Source: an uncultured bacterium (GTDB lineage: Bacteria > Planctomycetota > GCA-002687715). Taken from it: 64,000 nt of DNA. The stretch lies in the NCBI GenBank assembly GCA_902826835.1, contig CADEGH010000016.1, positions 4,885 through 68,884 on the forward strand, in the 5' to 3' direction. Position numbers and translations under genes: made by a program. This document shows positions 1 to 8,196 of the stretch, piece by piece. Every line of letters begins with the position of its first letter. Positions within the stretch are counted from its first letter, which is position 1. The notes beneath the pieces are model-generated. The model searched no databases and had not been told where the DNA came from. It saw only the letters and a program-made list of their open reading frames with translations.

Positions 1-2
1 CG

Positions 3-71
3 CCCGGGCGGCCCGACATCGAGGTGATGACCCCGCTCGAGCTGTTCTCTCACGCGCGCTCGCCCGGCTGA
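3..71 (+). CDS. C-terminal end of an unidentified protein (partial)
   Basis: An open frame enters from the left edge and stops with TGA at 69-71. Its last residues read PDIEVMTPLELFSHARSPG, which looks like an ordinary protein tail. It converges on the ETF-QO gene, leaving about 90 bases between the two stops. Only 22 codons are visible, so no family can be assigned and the frame choice itself is uncertain. Confidence 0.3.
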   Translation, partial: PGRPDIEVMTPLELFSHARSPG

Positions 72-161
72 TGCACCCGCCGCGGGACGATCTTTCGAAT
101 CGGACAATGTCCGGCTAAGCAGCGCACCGATCGCGGCGGACGTGTCCCCCTCGAGCGTGGC

Positions 162-1802
162 TCACAGCCCCAAGTAGCGCGGCCCGCCGTTGTCCTGCGG
201 CACCGTCCAAGTGATGATCGAGTAGGGATCCGCGACGTCGCAGGTCTTGCAGTGCACACAATTGGAGAAGTTGATCTGGAGCCGTCGGTCCTTGCCGATC
301 GTGCCGACCATTTCATACACCGCCGCGGGACAGAATCGCTCGCAGGGATTGCCGAACTCGGTCGCGCATTTCGAGGCACACACCGAGGGGTCGGCCACGA
401 GGAGGTGGCTCGGCTGGTGCTCTTCGTGCACGGAGCCAGCGTTGAACACTCCGGAGAGTTTGTCGATGGTCAATTTGCCGTCGGGTTTGAAACTGCGATC
501 GGCGCTCGCTTGTCCCTTGTGCATCGCCTCGTGGTCAGCGTGGATCGGCAGCCGATCCGCGAAGATCTTGCCTCCGAGCGCCCAGGCGAGGCCGGCCACG
601 AACTTGCCGCGACCGAATCCGTGACGGCTGAACGCCTGCCGCCAATTGCGCACGCGCCACAACTCCTCTTTGATCCAGGAGGCTTGCACACGCTCCTCGT
701 ACTTGGCGAGCATGCGCTCCGTGGCGTCTCCGGCGAGGAGCGCTTCCGCGATTGTCTCGGCGGCGAGGATTCCGGACTTGATCGCGGTGTGAATCCCCTT
801 CAGACGCGCGATGTTGAGCAGCGAACCGGAGTCTCCAATGATCAGGAAGCCGTTCCCGTGGCTCTTCGGGCGCGACCAATAGCCACCCTCGGGGACCGTC
901 TTTGAACCCGACTTCAGAATCGTCCCGCCCGCGAGCAGGGCCGCGACAAACGGGTGACTCTTCCAGGTCTGCATGATCTCGTAGGGGTCGGTGCCGGGAT
1001 TGCCCCCGTCGAGCGCGGTCACAAATCCGATGCTGAGCTTGGTGTCGGAAATCGCGTAGATCCAGGATCCGCCGTACGTCGTATTCGGGAGAGGCCAGCC
1101 GGCCGAGTGGTAGACCGTGCCCTTCTGGATGCGGCCGGCGGGGATCTCCCAGACCTCTTTCACGCCGGTGCCGTACACCTGGGGATTCGGCCCTTGCAGT
1201 TGGAGGCCGTCGACGAGTTTCTTGGTGAGCGACCCGCGGCTGCCTTCCCCGAGCACGGTGATAGTGGCCTGCACCTCGGCGCCCGGCTCGAATCCGGATT
1301 CCTCGCTGCCGTCGGGCGCGCGTCCGCGATCGACCAAACGAACCCCCATGACGTGCCCGCCATTGATCACGAGGTCAGCGGCAGGCATTCCCTCCGCGAT
1401 CGTGACGCCGAGGGCTTCCGCCTGGTCCTTCATCCACCGGACGACCTGCGAAAGGGTGACAATCACGCACCCGTGATTCTTGAGCGTCGGGGGCAGGAAC
1501 GGGAGTTTTTTCGCCGCGTCCTTCGTGAAGGTGAACACCTCTTCTTTGCCGACGTCGGCGTCGACCGGGCAGCCCTGCGCGCGCCAATCGGCCCCGTAGA
1601 GCTCGACCATGGCCTTCGGATCCATGATGGCGCCCGAAAGGATGTGGTCGCCGACCTCGCGACCTTTCTCGAGCACCATGATCTGGAAGTCGTCGGCGCG
1701 GCCCTTCTCCGCGAGCAGCTTCTTCAGGCGGTAGGCGCAGGCGAGATTGGCGGGGCCGGCTCCGACCAAGACCACATCGACCGGCATGACCTCGCGTTCC
1801 AT
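162..1802 (-). CDS. Electron transfer flavoprotein:ubiquinone oxidoreductase (ETF dehydrogenase)
   Basis: This 546-residue FAD/4Fe-4S enzyme passes electrons from reduced ETF to the membrane quinone pool. The N-terminus carries the dinucleotide-binding motif VLVGAGPANLACAYRL. The C-terminal ferredoxin-like part has a cysteine in FCPAAVYE and the cluster motif NCVHCKTCDVADP, followed by the typical ITWTVPQDNGGPRY ending. The length matches the family. The ATG at 1802 is preceded by AAGGA at a spacing of five bases. It lies ten bases downstream of the lipoprotein gene at 1813-2652, so the two are probably co-transcribed. Its partners etfA and etfB are in the same window at 26.5-28.2 kb but not adjacent. 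The family assignment is secure. Confidence 0.96.
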   Translation of the reverse strand: MEREVMPVDVVLVGAGPANLACAYRLKKLLAEKGRADDFQIMVLEKGREVGDHILSGAIMDPKAMVELYGADWRAQGCPVDADVGKEEVFTFTKDAAKKLPFLPPTLKNHGCVIVTLSQVVRWMKDQAEALGVTIAEGMPAADLVINGGHVMGVRLVDRGRAPDGSEESGFEPGAEVQATITVLGEGSRGSLTKKLVDGLQLQGPNPQVYGTGVKEVWEIPAGRIQKGTVYHSAGWPLPNTTYGGSWIYAISDTKLSIGFVTALDGGNPGTDPYEIMQTWKSHPFVAALLAGGTILKSGSKTVPEGGYWSRPKSHGNGFLIIGDSGSLLNIARLKGIHTAIKSGILAAETIAEALLAGDATERMLAKYEERVQASWIKEELWRVRNWRQAFSRHGFGRGKFVAGLAWALGGKIFADRLPIHADHEAMHKGQASADRSFKPDGKLTIDKLSGVFNAGSVHEEHQPSHLLVADPSVCASKCATEFGNPCERFCPAAVYEMVGTIGKDRRLQINFSNCVHCKTCDVADPYSIITWTVPQDNGGPRYLGL

Positions 1803-1812
1803 CAGCGTCCTT

Positions 1813-2652
1813 TCAAGGCAGGGGGGCGGCGCTCGGCCGCTCGTGGCTCACTAGTTCGAGGGCGACCGATCCACCGGGGACACGGCCGCGCATTTCGAGA
1901 AGGGGGCGGCCGGGCGTTTCCAGAAGAAAGGCCTCGAGGCGCGTCATCGGCTCCTCGGAAATCGGCTGGCCGCCGGCGTCGAGTCGGCGCGTTTCTACCG
2001 AAAGTGGCCGACCCACGTTTTGGTCTTCGCCCTCCCCGCGGGTTTCGAGGGGGCCAGCGCGCAGGGTCATTTGGTGGAGGTCGCCACCTTCCACCACCAG
2101 CAAGCGCGCCTCGCCGCCCAGAGCGTCGTAGTCGATCGCGCGACCGAGGAAGAGCGCCAGAGTGGGGTCGAGGATGTCTCGGCCCACGCTACGCCGAGAC
2201 TCGCGCAGTTTCCCTTCAACCTTCGCGCTGTGCACGACGCCGTCGCCGCCGAAGAAGGCGGTGCGGGTTGCCGGGTCCTTCCGCGCCGCCGTCACCCAGA
2301 TGGAGGCCCGGGGCCGCAGCGTATCGGGGTCGATCCAGGTCCGGGAGGTACCACCGATCTTCGCGAACGCGGCGACCAGCGCGCTCGGCTCGGTGATCGC
2401 ATCCAGCACGAGCAGTTTTTGGTCCCCATCGCGGACTTCTGACACCTCGTAACGCACTCCGCCCACTGGCAGAAAGCCGCCCCAGGTGATGTCGTACCGG
2501 CTCTTCGCCCCAACCTCGAAGACCTCGCGGGCTTCGGGCCGAAGCGGAAGGGTGGTCGTGCCCAACTCGCCGCCGAGTGGTGCGGGGTCCGACGCGCAGG
2601 CGAAAAGCCCGCACAGAAGCCCCCAACCGATTTTCTGGACCGTCTTGCCCAC
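1813..2652 (-). CDS. Lipoprotein of DUF3108 type
   Basis: A 279-residue protein with a short hydrophobic signal ending in a lipobox-like LFAC (cysteine near residue 19), so it is predicted to be lipid-anchored. The mature part has the flow of DUF3108 proteins: an opening such as SRYDITWGGFLPVGGVRYEV, then a segment about conversion to other units (TWIDPDTLRPRASIWV) and later YDALGGEARLLVVEGG. DUF3108 proteins are envelope proteins of unknown function. The start is GTG at 2652, with GGAGA about nine bases before it. It precedes the ETF-QO gene by ten bases. The divergent tRNA-Cys promoter lies just upstream. The link to electron transfer may be only positional. Confidence 0.72.
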   Translation of the reverse strand: MGKTVQKIGWGLLCGLFACASDPAPLGGELGTTTLPLRPEAREVFEVGAKSRYDITWGGFLPVGGVRYEVSEVRDGDQKLLVLDAITEPSALVAAFAKIGGTSRTWIDPDTLRPRASIWVTAARKDPATRTAFFGGDGVVHSAKVEGKLRESRRSVGRDILDPTLALFLGRAIDYDALGGEARLLVVEGGDLHQMTLRAGPLETRGEGEDQNVGRPLSVETRRLDAGGQPISEEPMTRLEAFLLETPGRPLLEMRGRVPGGSVALELVSHERPSAAPLP

Positions 2653-2669
2653 TCTGCCGATTCTCCGCG

Positions 2670-2697
2670 TTGATCGACCGTCGCTCGCCGCTATGAT
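2670..2697 (+). promoter_or_regulatory. Sigma-70-type promoter for tRNA-Cys
   Basis: TTGATC at 2670-2675 and TATGAT at 2692-2697 are separated by 16 bases. They match the -35 and -10 consensus at five (of six) and five positions or nearly so. The predicted start is near 2704, about 17 bases before the tRNA. The same segment is the upstream region of the divergent lipoprotein gene. Confidence 0.6.
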
Positions 2698-2720
2698 CCG
2701 GCCTCGTCGGTCTCCGACAA

Positions 2721-2791
2721 GGCGCCATAGCCAAGCGGTTAGGCAGCGGATTGCAAATCCGTTAAGCCCGGTTCGACTCCGGGTGGCGCCT
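2721..2791 (+). tRNA. tRNA-Cys (GCA)
   Basis: The cloverleaf closes with acceptor strands GGCGCCA (2721-2727) and TGGCGCC (2784-2790). The anticodon loop is TTGCAAA with anticodon GCA, and the T loop is TTCGACT. The discriminator base is T (2791), as expected for cysteine tRNAs. CCA is not encoded. Downstream, 2792-2983 holds nothing I can identify. Confidence 0.95.
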
Positions 2792-2983
2792 CTGGGTTTC
2801 GCCTCGAAAACGAGGAAGTCGGGGCGACTGGTGACGACGAGAAATCCGTCAAGATCCCGAAGTCAGTGGAGCAGGAACTGGACAATCCAGGTCAGACGGG
2901 CACCACGCTGGTGTCGCGGTGCTGAGGCGTCATGAATTGTCGACAGCGCGAGCGTCGCGCGCGCGAACCGGCACGGACCTGAG

Positions 2984-3436
2984 TCACTTCGGAGGCGAGG
3001 CCAGCGTCGCGAGCAGGGACTTCGCCTGGCCAGCGGGGTCCTTGGTGTCGAGGACGTGCTCGAGGAGGCCTGTCTTGCCGATCACGAAGGTATGGCGCTT
3101 CGGGTAGACGGCTTTGGTGTCCGAGGCTGCCCCTAGGGCCACTGCCAAGGAACGATCCGAGTCGGAAAGCAGGGAGTAGGGGAACGCGTACTTCTTCGCA
3201 AACGCGGCGTTGTCGGCCGGAGAGTCGAACGAGACGCCGAAGATGCGAACGCCGAGCGAGGCGAACTGGGCGGCTTCGTCACGGAAGCCGCAGCCCTGCT
3301 TGGTTCAGCCGGGGGTATCGGCTTTGGGGTAGAACCAAATCACGGTGCGCTGCCCGATCAGGTCGGAATTGCGCACGGTCTTGCCGGTGTGGTCGGTCAG
3401 GGAGAACGGTGGAAGTGGATCGCCGGGTTTGGGCAT
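2984..3436 (-). CDS. bcp: Peroxiredoxin Q/Bcp, predicted selenoprotein (UGA read as selenocysteine at residue 44)
   Basis: Thiol peroxidase of the Bcp/PrxQ family, which reduces hydroperoxides. The ATG at 3436 has GAGGG six bases upstream. Forty-three codons read to FYPKADTPG, then TGA (3305-3307), then TKQGCGFRDEAAQF and on in the same frame to TGA at 2984-2986. Read through, the product is 150 residues, close to the 156 of E. coli Bcp. The UGA replaces the peroxidatic cysteine of the family motif PGCT. The cysteine at residue 49 keeps the i/i+5 resolving position (Cys45/Cys50 in E. coli). A hairpin at 3268-3296 fits a bacterial SECIS. The gene is divergent from gltX. The alternative is a nonsense-mutated pseudogene, which the intact downstream frame and hairpin make less likely. 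Confidence 0.87.
3268..3296 (-). promoter_or_regulatory. Putative bacterial SECIS hairpin downstream of the selenocysteine UGA
   Basis: On the minus strand, eight bases after the UGA, GGGC pairs with GCCC and GGCUUC pairs with GAAGCC, with a UGC bulge on the 5' side. The apical loop is the six bases CGUGAC, with G second and U third. The GU lies 22-23 bases beyond the last base of the UGA. Bacterial SECIS elements recognised by SelB lie inside the coding region just downstream of UGA and use a loop G (often GU) with a bulged U below. The fold was done by hand. Confidence 0.75.
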
Positions 3437-3502
3437 GGGAATCCCTCGGAGTTTGGGCGGAGCCCAGTAGTATGCCCCCTCATCCTGCAAGGAGTTCTCC
3501 CT

Positions 3503-4978
3503 GTGACCAAGAAGGTTCGGGTCCGATTTGCGCCCAGCCCCACCGGCTATCTGCACGTGGGCGGGGCCCGTACTGCCCTCTTCAACTGGCTGTTCGCCCG
3601 CCAGCAGGGGGGAACTTACATCCTCCGCATGGAGGACACCGACGAGGCCCGCAACACCGACGAGGCCCGGCGCACGATCTTCCAGGGCCTGCACTGGCTC
3701 GGTCTCGACCCAGACGAGGGCCCCGAGCAGGGCGGACCCTGCGCGCCTTACTCCCAGAGTGAGCGGCAGGCGATCTACGCGCGTTGCATCGAAGAGCTGA
3801 AAGCCAAGGGCGGGGTTTACCCGTGTTTCTGCACCAAGGAACGGCTGTCCCAACTCCGCGCCGAGCAGGAGCGCACTCGCCAGACGTTCCGCTACGACCG
3901 CCACTGCCGCAGCCTGACTGCGGCGGAGATCGAACGTCGCATCGCCGGGGGAGAAGCTCCGACGTGGAGGCTCAAAGTCCCCCCGGGGGAGACGGTGCTC
4001 GTCGACTTGGTCCGAGGCCGAATCGTGGTCGGGCACGACGATGTCGAAGACATCATCCTCGTGCGGGCCGACGGCACGCCGATCTACAACCTCGCGGTCG
4101 TGATCGACGATCACACCATGGGGGTCACCCACGTTCTGCGCGGTGAGGATCACCTCACCAACTGCTTCAAGCAGATCATCCTCTTCAAAGCATTTGGCTG
4201 GGACGTTCCCGAGTACGGTCACTTGCCGCTGATCCTCGCCCCGGCTGGCGAAGGCAAGTTGTCGAAGCGCAAGCACAAAGAGGCGGCCCTCGACCACTAC
4301 ATCGACATCGGATACCACGTCGAGGCGCTCATCAACTGGCTCGCCCTCATCGGATGGTCCTACGACGACAAGACCGAGATCATGACCCGCGCCGAATTGA
4401 CCGAGCGATTCACGATCGCGCGCGTCGGCTCCGGCGGGGCGCGTCTCAATTTGGACAAGCTCCTGCACATGAGCGGGGAGTACATCCGCAAGACTCCGCT
4501 CGAGACCGTGCTGGCGGAAACGACTCCACGACTCGTCAAAGCCGGGTACGTGTCCAATCCCCCGACGGCGGAGGAGGCGGTGAAGATCCGGGCGCTCGTC
4601 CGCGCCGAACACGAACGCCTTAAGGCTTACGGTGAGATCGTCGGCATGGCGAAATGGGCGTTCGAGCGCGACCTTGTGATCGAACCCGAGGCCCAAAAGA
4701 ACCTGCGCAAGCACCCGGGCTCATCCGACATGCTCCGGGCCTACGCCGACACTCTGACCGACCCCCTTCCTTCCATCTCCGAACTCGAGGCCCAGGGCCG
4801 CGCCTTCGCCGCCGCCCGTGGCATCGGTTTCGGCCAATTCGTCCACCCCGTCCGGGCGGCCCTGACCGGTCGCACCCAGGGCCCACCGCTCTTCGACTGC
4901 CTCACCATCCTCGGCCCCGCCGAAGCCACCCGTCGCCTCCGCCACGGCGCCACCCTCGCCTCCGCCCCCTCGGCCTAA
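3503..4978 (+). CDS. gltX: Glutamate--tRNA ligase
   Basis: Class I aminoacyl-tRNA synthetase of 491 residues that charges tRNA-Glu. The HIGH-type signature is FAPSPTGYLHVGGART near the N-terminus, and the KMSKS-type loop is GKLSKRKHKEAA. A cysteine-rich insert (CFCTKERL, then YDRHC) matches the zinc-binding segment of bacterial GluRS. The start is GTG at 3503, with AAGGAG eight bases upstream. Longer in-frame starts would run through the divergent bcp gene. A tRNA-Glu gene follows 58 bases after the stop. Whether the enzyme also charges tRNA-Gln cannot be told from this window, which shows no gatCAB. Confidence 0.96.
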   Translation: MTKKVRVRFAPSPTGYLHVGGARTALFNWLFARQQGGTYILRMEDTDEARNTDEARRTIFQGLHWLGLDPDEGPEQGGPCAPYSQSERQAIYARCIEELKAKGGVYPCFCTKERLSQLRAEQERTRQTFRYDRHCRSLTAAEIERRIAGGEAPTWRLKVPPGETVLVDLVRGRIVVGHDDVEDIILVRADGTPIYNLAVVIDDHTMGVTHVLRGEDHLTNCFKQIILFKAFGWDVPEYGHLPLILAPAGEGKLSKRKHKEAALDHYIDIGYHVEALINWLALIGWSYDDKTEIMTRAELTERFTIARVGSGGARLNLDKLLHMSGEYIRKTPLETVLAETTPRLVKAGYVSNPPTAEEAVKIRALVRAEHERLKAYGEIVGMAKWAFERDLVIEPEAQKNLRKHPGSSDMLRAYADTLTDPLPSISELEAQGRAFAAARGIGFGQFVHPVRAALTGRTQGPPLFDCLTILGPAEATRRLRHGATLASAPSA

Positions 4979-5036
4979 CCATCCCTCGCAAGGCCGGCTT
5001 GAAACCCCCCGCCGGCCTCCGTACTTTCCCCTCTCT

Positions 5037-5111
5037 GGCCCCATCGTCTAGCCAGGTCTAGGACACAAGGTTCTCATCCTTGGAACAGGGGTTCAAATCC
5101 CCTTGGGGTCA
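5037..5111 (+). tRNA. tRNA-Glu (CTC)
   Basis: The acceptor stem is GGCCCCA (5037-5043) with TGGGGTC (5104-5110), including one G-T pair. The anticodon loop is TTCTCAT with anticodon CTC, on the stem CAAGG/CCTTG. The T arm is GGGG-TTCAAAT-CCCC. The discriminator is A. It lies directly after gltX, so the synthetase and one of its substrates are probably co-transcribed. Confidence 0.93.
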
Positions 5112-5464
5112 TCTCGGAAGCACCTTGACAGTGTGGTGTGTAGCGAAATCAGCTCACAGTAGAGGGGGTAGGTCAGGGGGGTGATCTGAACCACTTCTTG
5201 CCTTGCCAGACCCCGGGAGAACGATCGGCGCAATTCCCAGGACGGGGTGCCTCACCAGGCCGAACACGAGCGGTCGCTCCGCGGCAATCATCTTGAGCCG
5301 GCTGCCAAACTCGACTCTGGTTCACGCCGGCTAGCCTAACGGGTTTGGGCATCAGGAATTTTGCTCGTTAGGCTACGAGACTTTTGGGACTCAGATGAGA
5401 CCCGGACATGCAACCCGGGGGTCCGCGGACACAGATATCTCCGCGCTAACTCGGGAACTCTCTC
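5112..5464. other. 353-base non-coding stretch upstream of the FG-GAP gene
   Basis: No coding frame with protein-like content is seen. TTGACA occurs at 5125-5130 but lacks a convincing -10. The only clear structure is the inverted repeat at 5332-5375. The ATG at 5465 has no obvious Shine-Dalgarno sequence. Confidence 0.5.
5332..5375. repeat. 10-bp perfect inverted repeat upstream of the FG-GAP gene
   Basis: TAGCCTAACG at 5332-5341 and CGTTAGGCTA at 5366-5375 are exact inverse complements with 24 bases between them, about 90 bases before the FG-GAP start codon. There is no T-run after it, so it is a poor intrinsic terminator for tRNA-Glu. It could be an operator or a leader-RNA hairpin. Confidence 0.55.
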
Positions 5465-8167
5465 ATGGCCAGCATCAACAAGCTCGCTTGCTGTGTCCTG
5501 CTGACCGGACTGGTCACAGCCCAGCCCGGCTCTTCGCCCTACGTAGCCCCATTCCTCATGCTCGGCCCTCAGGCTCCTCCCATCTTCTCGGCGGTCGATG
5601 CGGACAGAGACGGCTGGATGGACGCTCTTTCGGTCGTAATGACGCCCGGTTTTGGTGGCACCAACGTCCAATTCAGCCTCCACCGGAATCAGCTGGGAAG
5701 TAGCTTCACGACTCTGTGGACCCTCTCGGTCCTTGTTCCCGCCTCCTACTTTGGCGTCAAGGCTCTCCCGTTGGACTTCAACGGAGATCTCGCTCAGGAT
5801 CTGTTGATCCAGCTTCCAGGCAGGCTCCTTCTGCTCACCAACCTACTCGGTGTACCCGTTCAGACGAACCTACCGCTACCCGGTTTCGAACTTCGAGACA
5901 CGGACGTAGCGGACGTGGATCAAGACGGCTTCGATGATGTGTTCGTCTTGTCCTTGGCCGGCGTACAGCTTGTCCGCGGCAGCCCCCTCGGAAGTTTGAA
6001 TCCTCTCTCCTCGATGATTCCGATTCCCATGCCGATGATGAGTTTTCTAGATAACATTGTGCTCGTTGCACATTCGGGTGGAACTCACACCGCCGTTGTC
6101 GTTTCTAGTCGAGCGTTGAGTCCGAGCAGTAGTATTCCGCGAGTATCTGACGTCCATATCGTTCCAATTGTTAATGCCGTGATTTCCCCTCCGGTGGCCA
6201 CATCGACCCTCTCCGGACATCACCGGCGGCTCCAATCAGTGGACTTCAACAGCGATGGGGCCCGAGATGTCGTCGTGCTGATTTCCCAATTCAGTTCGGC
6301 TTCTCCGAGCGTGGCTGCGGAGGTGATCCTCTCGTCACCGCCTGGGTTGGGCAATGGTCTCAGCTTGGGTGCCCCAGTTCCCTACCTGCCTGGGAATCAG
6401 GCGTCCCTGGCAGATCTTGATGGTGTCCCGCCGCTCGACGTAGTCGCCTCAACCATTGTCAATCAAGGGAGCGCGACGGTGGAAGGCCTCGTGGTCCAGT
6501 TTGGCGGACCTTCCGGAGGCCTCCGTACTCGTGACATCATCCTTTGTGAAGCCCCCGGGAATTCTCAACCGGTTGTGGCTGATTGGAACCGCGACAACGT
6601 AATGGATATCGCTTTCGGTCGCTGGATTCACTTTGGACTCGCTTCGGGTTCGGGCCAGTATGTCGCAGGGCCTTCTCAGTCCCCGGTTACTCTCAACGCG
6701 CCCCACCCTTGGAGCCTCGCGGATGGCGATGGCGACGGGGATCTCGATGTGGAGGATCGGCTTGGTGCGTCCCCACGGTCGAATCAAGGTGACGGGGTAT
6801 TGAGTGTTGCCAGTAGTCCTCTGTCGGGTCTGGGCGCCCTTCCCGCCCAGGGATCTACCATCCAAGTTGACTACGAAAATGATGGGGATCAGGACACCCT
6901 TGCAACCTTCATGCTCCCCGGTTTCGCGAGCCCAGTGCTTTCCGTGGTCGAAAAGAGGGCCCGAACGTCCGTACTTCCGCCGATACCGCTCTTTGAGTAC
7001 GCGAACCTGCCAGCAGCTCTTTCGACATCGAGTTTGCGCGTGGCTCGTTACGAAGATCTCACAGGCGATGGCTTCCGGGAGTTGTTAATCACTGCTCAGG
7101 CGCCATTCGAGCCGACCACGATCGCTCAAAACATCACAACGTTGGTGTTCGGCGGTCCAGGCAACCTCATGACGAGTGCAGTCAATCTTCCATTCACCGT
7201 TCTCGAGCTCGCCGATTTCAATGGTGACGGTCGCAAGGACTTCCTTACGAGCACCATCGGCAACGATTTGACCGTGTGGCAAAATGTCCCCGTCGGCGTG
7301 ATCGGCATGCCAATTGTCCTGAGTCAGACCTTGATTGCCGGGAACACGGACCGGCCGTTGGTCGTTGACTTGGATGGTGACGGAGACGTGGATATTCTGA
7401 CTCCAAGCCGGACCACTCTGACCGCACGCGCTTTCTTGAACCAAGGCGGTGGGACCTTTGTTGCGAGCGCGGCATTCGACACATCACTTGGACCTCCTGC
7501 CCCGTCCAATCCTCAGATGTCGGTCCGTGCCGCGGATATCAATCGAGACGGTTGGCTGGATTTGTTGGCCTTTCCCGCTCCCGGAACCACCCGCGGCGCG
7601 GCGATTCGGCTTGGGATTGGTCCCGGCGCGTTTGCTCCCCCCTTCGTGCAGGCCCTGACAACGGAGTTTCTGGCGGACTTTACCGGCGACGGGCTACCCG
7701 ACGTCTATGATCCCGCTACTGGAAACGTCTTCGTCGCACGGCCTGCTTCGGGCACGCAGTCCGGGATGAGACTGCAGTTCGGAACAGCGGCCTCGGGAAT
7801 GAGCGCGATTTCCCCCTTGTTCGGTGCCGAGGGCCCTCTTCGAGTCAATCAGGTTGTGCGCGCCCGGATTCGCGGGGGGATCGGCGGAGCGTCTGCTGTT
7901 TTTGCGCTCGGGCTCCAATCGCAATCGGTGGCACTCGGGACTTCCGGAACGCTGGAAATTCCAATTCTTTCGCCGTCGACTTTCCTGTTTCCTTTTCTTC
8001 TCGATGGGCCGACCGGGACGCCTGGCGCAGGCAATGCAGAATTGTCTTTCTCAATTCCACCTTCCCTGCTGGGTGTAACGGTATACCAACAAGTCGGTCT
8101 CGCCGATTCCTCACTGCCGACCGGCTTTGGGCTCACAAATGCACTCGCTTTGACCTTCGGCAATTAG
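5465..8167 (+). CDS. Secreted FG-GAP/VCBS repeat protein
   Basis: A 900-residue exported protein with an N-terminal signal sequence (hydrophobic LACCVLLTGLVTA, then AQPGSS). About thirteen calcium-loop-like motifs spread along it, for example DADRDGWMD, DFNGDLAQD, DVDQDGFDD, DFNSDGARD, DGDGDGDLD, DFNGDGRKD, DLDGDGDVD, DINRDGWLD and DFTGDGLPD. They mark integrin-type beta-propeller (FG-GAP/VCBS) blades. The last 130 residues form a different domain, probably a beta-sandwich, ending in ALTFGN. Similar architectures are common among planctomycete surface proteins of unknown role. It stands alone with no enzyme domain. Its base composition looks less GC-rich than the neighbouring housekeeping genes. 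Confidence 0.85.
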   Translation: MASINKLACCVLLTGLVTAQPGSSPYVAPFLMLGPQAPPIFSAVDADRDGWMDALSVVMTPGFGGTNVQFSLHRNQLGSSFTTLWTLSVLVPASYFGVKALPLDFNGDLAQDLLIQLPGRLLLLTNLLGVPVQTNLPLPGFELRDTDVADVDQDGFDDVFVLSLAGVQLVRGSPLGSLNPLSSMIPIPMPMMSFLDNIVLVAHSGGTHTAVVVSSRALSPSSSIPRVSDVHIVPIVNAVISPPVATSTLSGHHRRLQSVDFNSDGARDVVVLISQFSSASPSVAAEVILSSPPGLGNGLSLGAPVPYLPGNQASLADLDGVPPLDVVASTIVNQGSATVEGLVVQFGGPSGGLRTRDIILCEAPGNSQPVVADWNRDNVMDIAFGRWIHFGLASGSGQYVAGPSQSPVTLNAPHPWSLADGDGDGDLDVEDRLGASPRSNQGDGVLSVASSPLSGLGALPAQGSTIQVDYENDGDQDTLATFMLPGFASPVLSVVEKRARTSVLPPIPLFEYANLPAALSTSSLRVARYEDLTGDGFRELLITAQAPFEPTTIAQNITTLVFGGPGNLMTSAVNLPFTVLELADFNGDGRKDFLTSTIGNDLTVWQNVPVGVIGMPIVLSQTLIAGNTDRPLVVDLDGDGDVDILTPSRTTLTARAFLNQGGGTFVASAAFDTSLGPPAPSNPQMSVRAADINRDGWLDLLAFPAPGTTRGAAIRLGIGPGAFAPPFVQALTTEFLADFTGDGLPDVYDPATGNVFVARPASGTQSGMRLQFGTAASGMSAISPLFGAEGPLRVNQVVRARIRGGIGGASAVFALGLQSQSVALGTSGTLEIPILSPSTFLFPFLLDGPTGTPGAGNAELSFSIPPSLLGVTVYQQVGLADSSLPTGFGLTNALALTFGN

Positions 8168-8196
8168 CACGTGCGCAAGAGCGAACTTCTACACTT

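Noticed and set aside
3305-3307. In-frame TGA in bcp as a simple nonsense mutation
   Set aside because: A decayed gene would not be expected to have its only stop exactly at the peroxidatic Cys codon, an intact downstream frame, the resolving Cys and a SECIS-like hairpin. It remains the main alternative if the genome lacks Sec genes.
5125-5130. Perfect TTGACA as a -35 box after tRNA-Glu
   Set aside because: No acceptable -10 hexamer lies 15-19 bases downstream, and the next start codon is over 330 bases away.
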